Shown piece after piece: positions 6,854 through 14,028 of a stretch of DNA of 20,342 nt (the stretch's first letter is position 1; each line of letters opens with the position of its first letter). The DNA lies in NCBI GenBank assembly GCA_017613225.1, contig JAGAEH010000147.1:1-20342 (forward strand), written 5' to 3'. The position numbers and the translations under genes are program-made. The DNA comes from Lachnospiraceae bacterium (lineage in GTDB: Bacteria > Bacillota > Clostridia > Lachnospirales > Lachnospiraceae). Under the pieces are notes generated by a model. That model worked only from the letters and a program-made list of their open reading frames with translations, was not told the origin of the DNA and made no database searches.

Positions 6854-8227
6854 TCACGAAGTGACTTTCAGCGTGAAGATCTTGGAAATGGTGGTTCCGT
6901 AAGGATTGGTCACCTTGCAGCGGTACTGATAGCCGTTGTGCTTCTTTGCCACCGTCAGCTTGTAGCTGGCCGTCTTGCCGCTGGCCGCGCTTACGTTCTT
7001 CCAGGTGCCGGTGGAGGAAGTCCTATACTGCCACTGATAGGTGAAGCCCGCCTTTGTCTTGACGCCGGTCTTCACGGTAAATGTAGCCGTCTTTCCCTTC
7101 GCCACGGTCTTGGTAGTCGCCGCCGTGGGGGAGGTGATCTTCGGCTTGGCCGTCACGTATCTGAGCGTTACGGTGATGGTCTGGATGGAGTTGCCGTCTT
7201 CATCCGTGATGACGCAGTATGCCTTGCGGCCGTTCTCCTCCGCTTTATCCATCACATGGGAATAGGTGGCTTTCTTCGCAGAAGTATAGTATTTCGTGTC
7301 GCCCGGGTCGGATACCATCCACTTATAGCTCAGCGCGGAGTTCCCTTCAGCCACCACTTTGATCGTCGCCTTCGCTCCCTTCTTCACCATCACGTCCTTC
7401 GGCTGCGTGGTGATCTTGATCGGTCCGTACAGCGTGGCCGCCTTGCTGGTTACCTTGCCCAGAGGGTTAGTCACCTCACAGCGGTACTGATAGCCATAAT
7501 GCTTTTCCGCGACCGTGAGGGTGTACTTAGCCTTTTTGCCCGCGTCTGCCGATACTTTATTCCAGGTCGTCTCGCCGGGCTTCTTATAGTACCACTGATA
7601 GGTGTTGGACAGGCCGTAGGCTTTTACATAGAAGGATTTCCTCTTTCCCGCGACCGTGGTCACGTCATCCGGCCCATAATCGATCTTGGGTTTGAAATCG
7701 ATGAGCTGTGTTGTCTTATCAACGTAAACGTTTCCCCAGTATTCCGGTTCGTCATCGCTCCAGGCGTAATCGTATTCATAATCCCAGTAAGTCCCTTTAT
7801 CGGTCTTACGGCTGTATCCGATCCCGCTCCCGTACTCTATCTCCTCTCCAAACCATGTGTCTGACACATCCAGGAGTTTGATCTTGTTCCCCTGGCAATA
7901 GATGTTTTCCAGGTTGCGCGTCAGCGTCAGTTCCGTCAGTTCGTTGTTGGAGCAGTCCAGCGTCACAAGTTCCACAAAATACTCCAGGCCCTTTAAGGAC
8001 TTGATCCCCTTGCCGCTGACGTTCATCTCCTCCACGGCCTTACATTCGGAGGCGCTGAGTTTTCCGTCGCTGTTCTTGTCGTACTTCTTAACGAATTCAC
8101 GGAATGTAGCATCCGGGAAGTTGGTGGAATTGATCGCAACATCCGCCGCCATCGCCTTTGACGGAAGCAGTATGACCGCCGCCAGAAGCAGTGCCAGCAG
8201 GCAGCCCAGTGATTTGAGTCCCTTCAT
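6854..8227 (-). CDS. Secreted LRR/Ig-like protein F, three Ig domains
   Basis: A 457-residue exported protein, first of the six-gene array. I place the start at MKGLKSLG because AAGGAG then lies seven bases upstream; the ATG two codons earlier is only one base from it. Signal cleavage is likely after SKAMA. The EF-hand-like loop is DKNSDGKLSASE (50-61). Two short LRRs follow (Cys 92 and 111, 19 apart, as in A). An acidic, Tyr/Trp-rich linker (about 125-178) precedes three Ig-like domains at about 180-267, 269-358 and 362-457. The middle one has YKW and AYC in place of the usual YQW and YRC. It is closest to A at the far end of the array. The product is probably a surface or secreted binding protein; the target is unknown. 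Confidence 0.9.
   Translation of the reverse strand: MKGLKSLGCLLALLLAAVILLPSKAMAADVAINSTNFPDATFREFVKKYDKNSDGKLSASECKAVEEMNVSGKGIKSLKGLEYFVELVTLDCSNNELTELTLTRNLENIYCQGNKIKLLDVSDTWFGEEIEYGSGIGYSRKTDKGTYWDYEYDYAWSDDEPEYWGNVYVDKTTQLIDFKPKIDYGPDDVTTVAGKRKSFYVKAYGLSNTYQWYYKKPGETTWNKVSADAGKKAKYTLTVAEKHYGYQYRCEVTNPLGKVTSKAATLYGPIKITTQPKDVMVKKGAKATIKVVAEGNSALSYKWMVSDPGDTKYYTSAKKATYSHVMDKAEENGRKAYCVITDEDGNSIQTITVTLRYVTAKPKITSPTAATTKTVAKGKTATFTVKTGVKTKAGFTYQWQYRTSSTGTWKNVSAASGKTASYKLTVAKKHNGYQYRCKVTNPYGTTISKIFTLKVTS
7151..7440 (-). repeat. Long direct repeat, copy 2 (Ig domain 2 of F)
   Basis: This is the partner of 1-290, at a constant offset of 7150 bases with no gaps and about 93% identity. It covers the middle Ig-like domain of F (roughly residues 263-359). 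Confidence 0.85.
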
Positions 8228-8259
8228 TTTCATTCTCCTTTTTGTTTTTAGCGGAAACT

Positions 8260-8286
8260 GAAGATACGGATAATGCCTGCATCTTC
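8260..8286 (-). promoter_or_regulatory. Leader hairpin upstream of gene F
   Basis: GAAGAT (8260-8265) and ATCTTC (8281-8286) form a 6-bp stem with a partly pairable interior (GG/CC). It begins 32 bases upstream of the chosen start of F. Its distal side, TGCCTGCATCTTCGC, closely matches the hairpins before D (TGCCGGTATCTTCGC) and C (CGCTTGCATCTTCGC). No T-run follows, and the gene upstream is radA with its own terminator. It is therefore either a 5' leader element or a relic of a lost upstream paralogue. No clear -35/-10 pair for F is visible in the AT-rich stretch 8290-8335. Confidence 0.45.
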
Positions 8287-8329
8287 GCCTTTTGTTCACT
8301 GCCATAAATATATATTTATTTGTGAATTT

Positions 8330-8352
8330 AAAAAACCCCCCATTTGGGGGGG
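8330..8352 (-). terminator. Intrinsic terminator of the his-radA unit
   Basis: In the minus-strand RNA a run of C (8346-8352 on the plus strand is G) pairs with a run of G (8336-8341) around a 4-base AAAT loop. Six T residues follow (8330-8335). It lies 17 bases past the radA stop, which is classic intrinsic terminator geometry. Confidence 0.9.
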
Positions 8353-8369
8353 AATCGATGGAGATGTTT

Positions 8370-9797
8370 TCAATTGTCCTGATCCTGCGGGGGCTCTCCG
8401 CCGGTCTGCTTTCCTTTTTCCAGACAGGATACCGCCTCTTTCAGGTCGGAGACGCCGATGATCTTCAGCCCCTGGATCTCCTTCAGGGCTTTCAGATTCC
8501 CCTTGGGCACGATGCAGGTGGAAAAGCCCAGTTTGAGAGCCTCCGCCACCCGGGCTTTGGGCTGGCTCACGGCCCGGACTTCGCCCGTCAGGCCCACTTC
8601 GCCGAAGACCAGGGTCTTGTCCGGCAGGGCCGCGTCCTTATAGCTGGAGACGATGGCCATCACGATGCCCAGGTCCAGCGAGGGTTCCGCCACCCTCATG
8701 CCGCCGGCGATGTTGATGTAGGCGTCGCAGTCGGAAAGCCTGTAGCCCAGCCGCTTTTCCAGCACCGCCATCAGCAGGTTCACCCGGTTGTAGTCCGTGC
8801 CCGCGGCCGTGCGTCTGGGCATGCCGAAGCCGCTGCGGAACACCAGGGCCTGGATCTCCAGCATGATGGGCCGGTTGCCCTCCACCGCCGCGGTGATCAC
8901 GGAGCCGGAAGCCTTTGCCGTCGTCTCCTGGATCAGGTATTCGGAAGGGTTCGGCACCTCCCGCAGGCCGTCCTCCGCCATTTCAAAGACGCCGATCTCG
9001 TTGGTGGAGCCGAAGCGGTTCTTGATGCCCCGCAGGATCCGGTAGGCCGCCTGCTTGTCCCCTTCAAAGTACAGCACGGTGTCCACCATGTGCTCCAGCA
9101 TGCGGGGGCCGGCCACCTGGCCGTCCTTGGTCACGTGGCCCACGATGAAGATGGTGATGCCCAGCCCCTTGGCCAGCTGCAGCAGAACGGAGGTGGATTC
9201 CCGCACCTGGGAGACGCTGCCCGGCGCGCCGGTCACGTCCTCCCGGCAGATGGTCTGGATCGAGTCGATGACCACCGTCTCCGGCTTTTCCGTTTTCAGG
9301 ATCTCCGCGATGGCGTCCAGATCCGTCTCGCACAAGAAGCGCACCTCGTCGCCAAAGGCGCCCAGGCGGTCCGCCCGCAGCTTGATCTGCCGCAGGGATT
9401 CTTCACCGCTGATATAGAGAACGCTGTGTCCTGCCCGGGCCAGATTGCCCGAGACCTGCAGCAGCAGGGTGGATTTTCCGATGCCCGGATCGCCGCCCAC
9501 CAGGATCAGCGAGGCCGGCACGATGCCTCCGCCCAGCACCAGGTCCAGCTCCGAAAAGCCGGTGGAGACGCGGGCCTCCGCTTCCGCCTCCACCTCCGAG
9601 AGCCGCCTGGGCACGCCCGGAGCCGCCGCGCCGCGTCTGCCCGCCAGGTCCACCCGGCCGGGCTGTTTGGCCTCCTTTGCCGCAGGCGCCTCCACAAAAC
9701 TGTTCCAGGCCCTGCAGGCGGGACACTGTCCCATGAACCTGGGGGACTCGTAGCCGCATTCCTTGCAATAAAAAACTGTCTTTGTGCTCTTAGCCAT
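8370..9797 (-). CDS. radA: DNA repair protein RadA (Sms)
   Basis: A 475-residue RecA-like ATPase. In this family RadA promotes branch migration and processing of recombination intermediates. The sequence shows an N-terminal four-cysteine zinc finger (Cys 11, 14, 25, 28), Walker A GGDPGIGKST (101-110), Walker B VVIDSIQ (175-181), the RadA-specific KNRFG motif (259-263) and a Lon-protease-like C-terminal domain (about 310-455). The length is as expected for the family. The start is MAKSTKTVFYC; an in-frame ATG 22 codons upstream adds residues unlike the family. The gene is last in the histidine transcription unit, 72 bases after hisK, and is followed directly by a terminator. A possible own promoter overlaps the end of hisK. 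It has no biochemical link to histidine synthesis. Confidence 0.97.
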   Translation of the reverse strand: MAKSTKTVFYCKECGYESPRFMGQCPACRAWNSFVEAPAAKEAKQPGRVDLAGRRGAAAPGVPRRLSEVEAEAEARVSTGFSELDLVLGGGIVPASLILVGGDPGIGKSTLLLQVSGNLARAGHSVLYISGEESLRQIKLRADRLGAFGDEVRFLCETDLDAIAEILKTEKPETVVIDSIQTICREDVTGAPGSVSQVRESTSVLLQLAKGLGITIFIVGHVTKDGQVAGPRMLEHMVDTVLYFEGDKQAAYRILRGIKNRFGSTNEIGVFEMAEDGLREVPNPSEYLIQETTAKASGSVITAAVEGNRPIMLEIQALVFRSGFGMPRRTAAGTDYNRVNLLMAVLEKRLGYRLSDCDAYINIAGGMRVAEPSLDLGIVMAIVSSYKDAALPDKTLVFGEVGLTGEVRAVSQPKARVAEALKLGFSTCIVPKGNLKALKEIQGLKIIGVSDLKEAVSCLEKGKQTGGEPPQDQDN

Positions 9798-9851
9798 CGT
9801 ATCAGCCTTTCCTCTCTCCCGTCCGGACCCGAAAGGGCCCCTCCGGGAAAG

Positions 9852-9881
9852 AGTATAGCACAAAAACAGTTAAAGTGTCTC
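9852..9881 (-). promoter_or_regulatory. Possible internal promoter for radA
   Basis: On the minus strand there is a -10 box TATACT (9852-9857) preceded by TGC (extended -10). A weak -35, GAGACA (9876-9881), lies 18 bases upstream, inside the end of hisK. A GC-rich stem (CCGGA/TCCGG with inner CCC/GGG) follows in the leader, without a T-run. This would allow radA expression independent of histidine control. Confidence 0.4.
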
Positions 9882-10682
9882 CTCTTTCCAGCCATTCTTT
9901 CCCAGGACCCAGGCAGTGTGATAACCGCAGGCCTTGGCATAGGCCGCCATCCGGGAAAAGCCCCCGTCCACATTCTCCGCCTCGTGGGCGTCGGAAGCCA
10001 GGGTGATGCGCGCGCCCCGGCGGTTCATCTCCCGCAGGGTCCACTCTCCCGGATAGGGCAGGCTCCGCAGTCCCCGGTTCATGGCGCCGGCATTGATCTC
10101 AAAGATCCGGTCCGCGGGCAGCAGCGCGTCCAGCGTATCGCTCACCATCCGCCGGTACCAGACGCTCTTCGTGTCAAAGCGGGGGGCGGTCTCATTATAC
10201 TTGACCAGCAGGTCCAGATGGCCGATGATATCGCAGTCCGTCTTTTCTACCACCTGGGCGACGGTCCTGAAATAGCAGTCCGCGAAAGCCCGGGGATCCC
10301 CGCCAAAGCCTTCTTCAATGCTCCTTGCCTGGTCCTCCGGACTGATATCCACCCCGTAGAGCCGGCCCTCCGACTCCACGTAGTGGACCGAGCCGATCAC
10401 ATAGTCCCAGTCCTTAGCGGGCGGCGGAGATAAGATGTCCTGCTCCAGCCCCAGGGCTACCTGGATCCGGCCCTTGTATTTTTCCCGCAGGGAGAGCACT
10501 TCCTGCCGGTAGGCGGTCACCGCCGTAGTCCCCATTCCGGCCTCCGGCTCCCACGGAAAGGGAGAATGCTCGGAAAAGCCCACCGTATCCAGGCCCTGGG
10601 CCAGGGCCTTCAGGACATATTCCTCCGGCGCGCTCTTTCCGTCGCAATAATAAGTGTGGTTGTGCAGGCTGCATCTGATCAT
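9870..10682 (-). CDS. hisK: Histidinol-phosphatase, PHP family
   Basis: A 270-residue PHP-superfamily phosphatase that removes phosphate from L-histidinol phosphate to give histidinol, the step before HisD. Metal-site residues of the family are visible: HNH (His7, His9), Asp14, SEH (His39), GLEQD (Glu80), SVH (His100), GHLD (His155) and SDAH (Asp231, His233). The ATG overlaps the hisIE stop as ATGA, with AGGAG upstream, so translation is probably coupled. This PHP enzyme (HisK/HisJ type, known from Lactococcus and Bacillus) fits with a HisB here that has only the dehydratase domain. The symbol hisJ is used for the same family in some annotations. Confidence 0.93.
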   Translation of the reverse strand: MIRCSLHNHTYYCDGKSAPEEYVLKALAQGLDTVGFSEHSPFPWEPEAGMGTTAVTAYRQEVLSLREKYKGRIQVALGLEQDILSPPPAKDWDYVIGSVHYVESEGRLYGVDISPEDQARSIEEGFGGDPRAFADCYFRTVAQVVEKTDCDIIGHLDLLVKYNETAPRFDTKSVWYRRMVSDTLDALLPADRIFEINAGAMNRGLRSLPYPGEWTLREMNRRGARITLASDAHEAENVDGGFSRMAAYAKACGYHTAWVLGKNGWKEETL

Positions 10683-11326
10683 GTCATCTTCTCCTGTTTT
10701 ACTTTATGGTCGATCACATGGCGGGAGGCCAGCTCCCGGAGGATCTGCTCCGGCTCGATCCCCAGCTGGGCCATCAGCACCAGCACGTGATAGGCCAGAT
10801 CAGCGATCTCGTAGACCGTCTCCTCCCTGTCTCGGGCCTTCCCTGCGATGATCACCTCCGTGCTCTCCTCACCCACCTTTTTCAGGATCTTGTCCAGCCC
10901 CTTTTCAAAGAGGTAGGTGGTGTAGGAACCCTGGGGCCGCTGCTCTTTCCGCTCCAGCAGCAGGCGGTAGAGCCCGTCCACGGTGAAGGACTCCCCGCAG
11001 CCGCTCTCAAAGACTCTGTCATTAAAGCAGGAATCCGTCCCCAGATGGCAGGCCGGCCCGGTCTTGTCCACCAGCACCAGCAGGGCGTCCCTGTCGCAGT
11101 CCGCCGTGATGGAGGTGATGTACTGGACGTTTCCGGATGTCTCCCCCTTGCGCCACAGTGTCTGCCTGGAGCGGGACCAGAAACAGGTGCGGCCTTCCTC
11201 CATGCTGATCTTCAGGCTCTCCCGGTTCATGTAGGCCAGAGTCAGCACTCTTCCGCTTCCCGCGTCCGCTACGATGGCAGGGATCAGCCCCTTTTCATCA
11301 AATTTCAGTTCATCTATCGAAAGCAT
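10679..11326 (-). CDS. hisIE: Bifunctional phosphoribosyl-AMP cyclohydrolase / phosphoribosyl-ATP pyrophosphatase
   Basis: A 215-residue fusion catalysing steps two and three of histidine synthesis. The N-terminal HisI part (about 1-110) shows the metal-binding DCDRD (76-80), ACH (92-94) and Cys100, plus FWSRSRQTLWRKGETSGN, which is typical of cyclohydrolases. The C-terminal HisE part (about 115-215) shows YTTYLFEKG, KKVGEESTEV and EIADLAYH, with the acidic residues that bind Mg. A good GGAG site precedes the start. There is a 17-base gap after hisF and a four-base ATGA overlap with hisK. Confidence 0.96.
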   Translation of the reverse strand: MLSIDELKFDEKGLIPAIVADAGSGRVLTLAYMNRESLKISMEEGRTCFWSRSRQTLWRKGETSGNVQYITSITADCDRDALLVLVDKTGPACHLGTDSCFNDRVFESGCGESFTVDGLYRLLLERKEQRPQGSYTTYLFEKGLDKILKKVGEESTEVIIAGKARDREETVYEIADLAYHVLVLMAQLGIEPEQILRELASRHVIDHKVKQEKMT

Positions 11327-11343
11327 CGCCTTTTTCTCCTTTT

Positions 11344-12102
11344 TTACAGCCGGGCGGGGATGCCGTTTTCCAGCAGCCTCCGCTTCAGCTCCCCGATCTC
11401 CACCGTTCCGAAGTGGAAGATGGATGCCGCCAGGCCCGCGTCAACGCCCGGGATCTTTTGGAAGAGCTCCAGGAAGTCCTCGATCTTTCCTGCGCCGCCG
11501 GAGGCCACCACCGGGACGGACACCGCTTCACAGACAGCGTTAAGCATTTCCAGGTCGAAGCCCTGTTTGACGCCGTCCGTGTCGATGCTGTTCACCACGA
11601 TCTCCCCCGCTCCGCTCTCCGCGGCCCGGCGGATCCAGTCGATGGCGGGGATCCCCGTGTCGGTCCTGCCGCCCTTGGCGAATATGTGAAAGCTGCCCTT
11701 CACCCGCTTGACGTCCGCCGAGAGCACCACGCACTGGCTTCCGTAGCGTTTGGCGGCTGCGCCGATCAGAGAAGGATCCCGGATGGCCCCGGAATTGACG
11801 CTCACCTTGTCCGCGCCGCATTTCAGGACCCGGTCGAAGTCCCCCAGATCATTTATGCCGCCGCCCACGGTGAGGGGGATGAACACCCTCTCCGCCGTCT
11901 CCCGCAGAATATCGGTGAACAGGCGCCGGCCCTCTGCGGAGGCGGTGATGTCGTAAAAGACCAGTTCGTCCGCCCCGCCGTCGCTGTAGCGGGCCGCCAG
12001 TTCCACCGGGGAGGACACGTCATTTAAGTCCTTGAAATTGATACCCTTTACCACCCGTCCGTCCCGAACGTCCAGGCAGGGAATGATCCGTTTTGCTAAC
12101 AT
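11344..12102 (-). CDS. hisF: Imidazole glycerol phosphate synthase, cyclase subunit
   Basis: A 252-residue (beta/alpha)8-barrel that works with HisH. It uses ammonia channelled from glutamine to convert PRFAR to imidazole glycerol phosphate and AICAR. The catalytic aspartates match the family: Asp11 in IPCLDV and Asp130 in LSADVKR. Phosphate-binding loops GGGI (80-83) and ASGGAG are present. The start MLAKRIIPCLDV has GAGGAGGAAGG directly upstream and overlaps the hisA stop by seven bases; a longer in-frame extension upstream reads as antisense-like Arg/Gly-rich protein and is rejected. Confidence 0.97.
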   Translation of the reverse strand: MLAKRIIPCLDVRDGRVVKGINFKDLNDVSSPVELAARYSDGGADELVFYDITASAEGRRLFTDILRETAERVFIPLTVGGGINDLGDFDRVLKCGADKVSVNSGAIRDPSLIGAAAKRYGSQCVVLSADVKRVKGSFHIFAKGGRTDTGIPAIDWIRRAAESGAGEIVVNSIDTDGVKQGFDLEMLNAVCEAVSVPVVASGGAGKIEDFLELFQKIPGVDAGLAASIFHFGTVEIGELKRRLLENGIPARL

Positions 12103-12824
12103 CCTTCCTCCTCGCGAAACCTTAGGGCGGCCTCCGCCAGGTCGATGGCGCCGGTGTACAGGGCTTTCCCGATGATGGCGCCGTCCATTCCGCATCTTTC
12201 CAGTTCCTCCAGTTCCTCCGGGCGGCTGATCCCGCCGGAGGCCGTCAGCTTCAGGGCGGGAAAAGCTCTGTGCAGCTGCCGGTAGAGTTCCAGGTTCGCG
12301 CCCCGCATCATGCCGTCCCGGCTAATATCCGTGCAGATCACATTGCGGACACCCATGGCTGCCAGCCGGCTGAAGAATTCCTCCCCGGGGATGCCGGAGG
12401 CCAGCCAGCCCCGGGTCATCACCTGACCGTCCCAAACGTCCGCTCCTACGGCGATGCTCTCGCCGTACCGCTCCAGGCATTCCGTAAGCACAGCCGGATC
12501 CTCTGCGGCGGCCGTACCCAGGATCACCCTCCAGGCACCGGCGTCCAGGTAACGCCGCACCGTTTCCAGGCTGCGGACGCCTCCGCCGATCTCCACTTTC
12601 AGTCTGCTGCCGCGGATCAGTTTTTCGATGATCCCGCCGTTTTTCGGCTCTCCGGCCTTAGCGCCGTCCAGGTCCACCACGTGAAGAAAATCCGCTCCTG
12701 CTTTCTCAAAGAGCTCCGCCTGCTCCAGCGGATCCTCGTTGAATACCGTCTTTTTCTGATAATCTCCCTGGATCAGTCGCACGGCCTTCCCCTCGGAAAG
12801 ATCGATGGCAGGCAGCAGTTTCAT
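12096..12824 (-). CDS. hisA: ProFAR isomerase (HisA)
   Basis: A 242-residue (beta/alpha)8-barrel isomerase that converts ProFAR to PRFAR, the substrate of HisF. The catalytic pair Asp8 (PAIDLSEGK) and Asp129 (GADVWDG) is present, with phosphate-binding GGGVR (80-84) and ASGGIS, and TDISRDGM near 165-172. The start at 12824 gives an ATGA overlap with hisH and has AGGAGGG upstream. An upstream in-frame extension of 52 codons lies inside hisH and is not family-like. Confidence 0.97.
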   Translation of the reverse strand: MKLLPAIDLSEGKAVRLIQGDYQKKTVFNEDPLEQAELFEKAGADFLHVVDLDGAKAGEPKNGGIIEKLIRGSRLKVEIGGGVRSLETVRRYLDAGAWRVILGTAAAEDPAVLTECLERYGESIAVGADVWDGQVMTRGWLASGIPGEEFFSRLAAMGVRNVICTDISRDGMMRGANLELYRQLHRAFPALKLTASGGISRPEELEELERCGMDGAIIGKALYTGAIDLAEAALRFREEEGC

Positions 12825-13441
12825 GGCGTTCCCTCCTGTTCTGCGAAGGCCTGCAGGATGGCCAGCCCCACCGGGCCGCTCTTTTCCGGATGGAACTGGG
12901 TGCCCCACACATTGTCCCGGGCAGCCGCCGCCGTGACGGGGATACCGTAGTCCGTCACCGCGATGACGGAATCTTCGCACCGGCAGCCGTGGAAGGAGTG
13001 GACGAAATATACGTAGTCTCCCTCCTTTACGCCGGCGAACAGCGGGTGCTTTTTAAGCAGACGGAGCGAATTCCAGCCCATCTGCGGCAGCTTGTATCTG
13101 CGCCGGTCCGGGACGACGATCTCCTCTACCGTGCCGGGGATCAGTCCCAGACCTTCATGTTCTCCGAATTCATAGCCTTTTTCGAACAGCAGCTGCATGC
13201 CGAGGCAGATCCCCAGCAGGGGCTTTCCGGCCTCCGCCTGGGCGACCACCGCCTGGCCGAGCCCGGTCTTTTGCAGGCGTTCCGCCGCGTCTCCAAAGGC
13301 TCCCACGCCGGGCAGAATGATCTTCTCCGCCTGCTCCAGCGCCGACGGGTCCGCCGTGATGACGGACTCCTGTCCGATATAGCGCAGGGAACGCTGCAGG
13401 GAAAACAGATTACCCAGGCCGTAGTCCACGATGGCGATCAT
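12821..13441 (-). CDS. hisH: Imidazole glycerol phosphate synthase, glutamine amidotransferase subunit
   Basis: A 206-residue class I glutaminase that supplies ammonia to HisF. The triad is visible: nucleophile Cys79 in GICLGMQ, and His184 and Glu186 in QFHPEKS. The PGVGAF oxyanion-region motif (44-49) is present. The start MIAIVDYG overlaps the hisB stop as ATGA, with AAAGGAG upstream. The 82-codon in-frame extension upstream lies within hisB and is rejected. Confidence 0.97.
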   Translation of the reverse strand: MIAIVDYGLGNLFSLQRSLRYIGQESVITADPSALEQAEKIILPGVGAFGDAAERLQKTGLGQAVVAQAEAGKPLLGICLGMQLLFEKGYEFGEHEGLGLIPGTVEEIVVPDRRRYKLPQMGWNSLRLLKKHPLFAGVKEGDYVYFVHSFHGCRCEDSVIAVTDYGIPVTAAAARDNVWGTQFHPEKSGPVGLAILQAFAEQEGTP

Positions 13442-14028
13442 TGCAGCACTCCTTTTGTGGAAGGGATCTGCTCCGCCGCCGACGGGTCGATCTTCACCGC
13501 CTGGCGCAGCACCCGTCCCAGGCCCTTGAACACCGCCTCGATGATGTGATGGGTGTTCCGGCCGGTGATCAGCCGCACGTGCAGCGTGATCCCCGCGTTG
13601 GCCGCGAAGGCCTGGAGGAAATCCTCCACCAGCTCCGTGTCGAAAGTGCCCACCTTCTGGGCGGGCAGGGGCAGCTCGCAGACGCACATGCCCCGTCCGG
13701 AGACGTCCGCCGCCGTCAGTACCAGGGCCTCGTCCATGGGAAGGAAGCAGTCCCCGTAGCGGCAGATCCCACGGCAGTCTCCCAGGGCTTTGGCAAAGGC
13801 CTTCCCCAGGCAGATGGCCACGTCCTCGGTGCTGTGGTGGTCGTCCACCCCGGTATCCCCGCTGCAGGAGACCCGCAGATCGAAGCGTCCGTGTCTCGCG
13901 AACAGCGTCAGCATGTGGTCCAGAAAGCCCACTCCGGTACAGACGTCCACCGTTCCGGAGCCCTCCAGCATAAGGGTCAGTTCCACTTTGGTCTCCGCCG
14001 TCTCTCTTTTGATCTCAGCCTCTCTCAT
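13438..14028 (-). CDS. hisB: Imidazoleglycerol-phosphate dehydratase
   Basis: A 196-residue monofunctional dehydratase that makes imidazole acetol phosphate, the substrate of HisC. The Mn-binding His/Glu motifs are all present: FLDHML (His38) with His46, DDHHSTED (His64, His65, Glu68) and THHIIEA (His160, His161, Glu164). There is no N-terminal HAD phosphatase domain as in enterobacterial HisB, which explains the separate PHP phosphatase gene downstream. AAAGGAG lies six bases ahead of the ATG. The gene overlaps hisC by 14 bases. Confidence 0.97.
   Translation of the reverse strand: MREAEIKRETAETKVELTLMLEGSGTVDVCTGVGFLDHMLTLFARHGRFDLRVSCSGDTGVDDHHSTEDVAICLGKAFAKALGDCRGICRYGDCFLPMDEALVLTAADVSGRGMCVCELPLPAQKVGTFDTELVEDFLQAFAANAGITLHVRLITGRNTHHIIEAVFKGLGRVLRQAVKIDPSAAEQIPSTKGVLQ

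Noticed and set aside
8200..8227. Lipobox-like SLGC at residues 6-9 of F (also in B, C and D)
   Set aside because: The Cys comes before the hydrophobic core of the signal peptide, and a normal AxA cleavage site follows the core. Protein E lacks the Cys. This is not a lipoprotein signal.
8292..10433. A 713-codon open frame on the plus strand
   Set aside because: It lies opposite radA and hisK, whose motifs are clear. Its translation is rich in His, Gly, Gln and Arg with no recognisable domain, which is typical of the antisense of a GC-rich gene.
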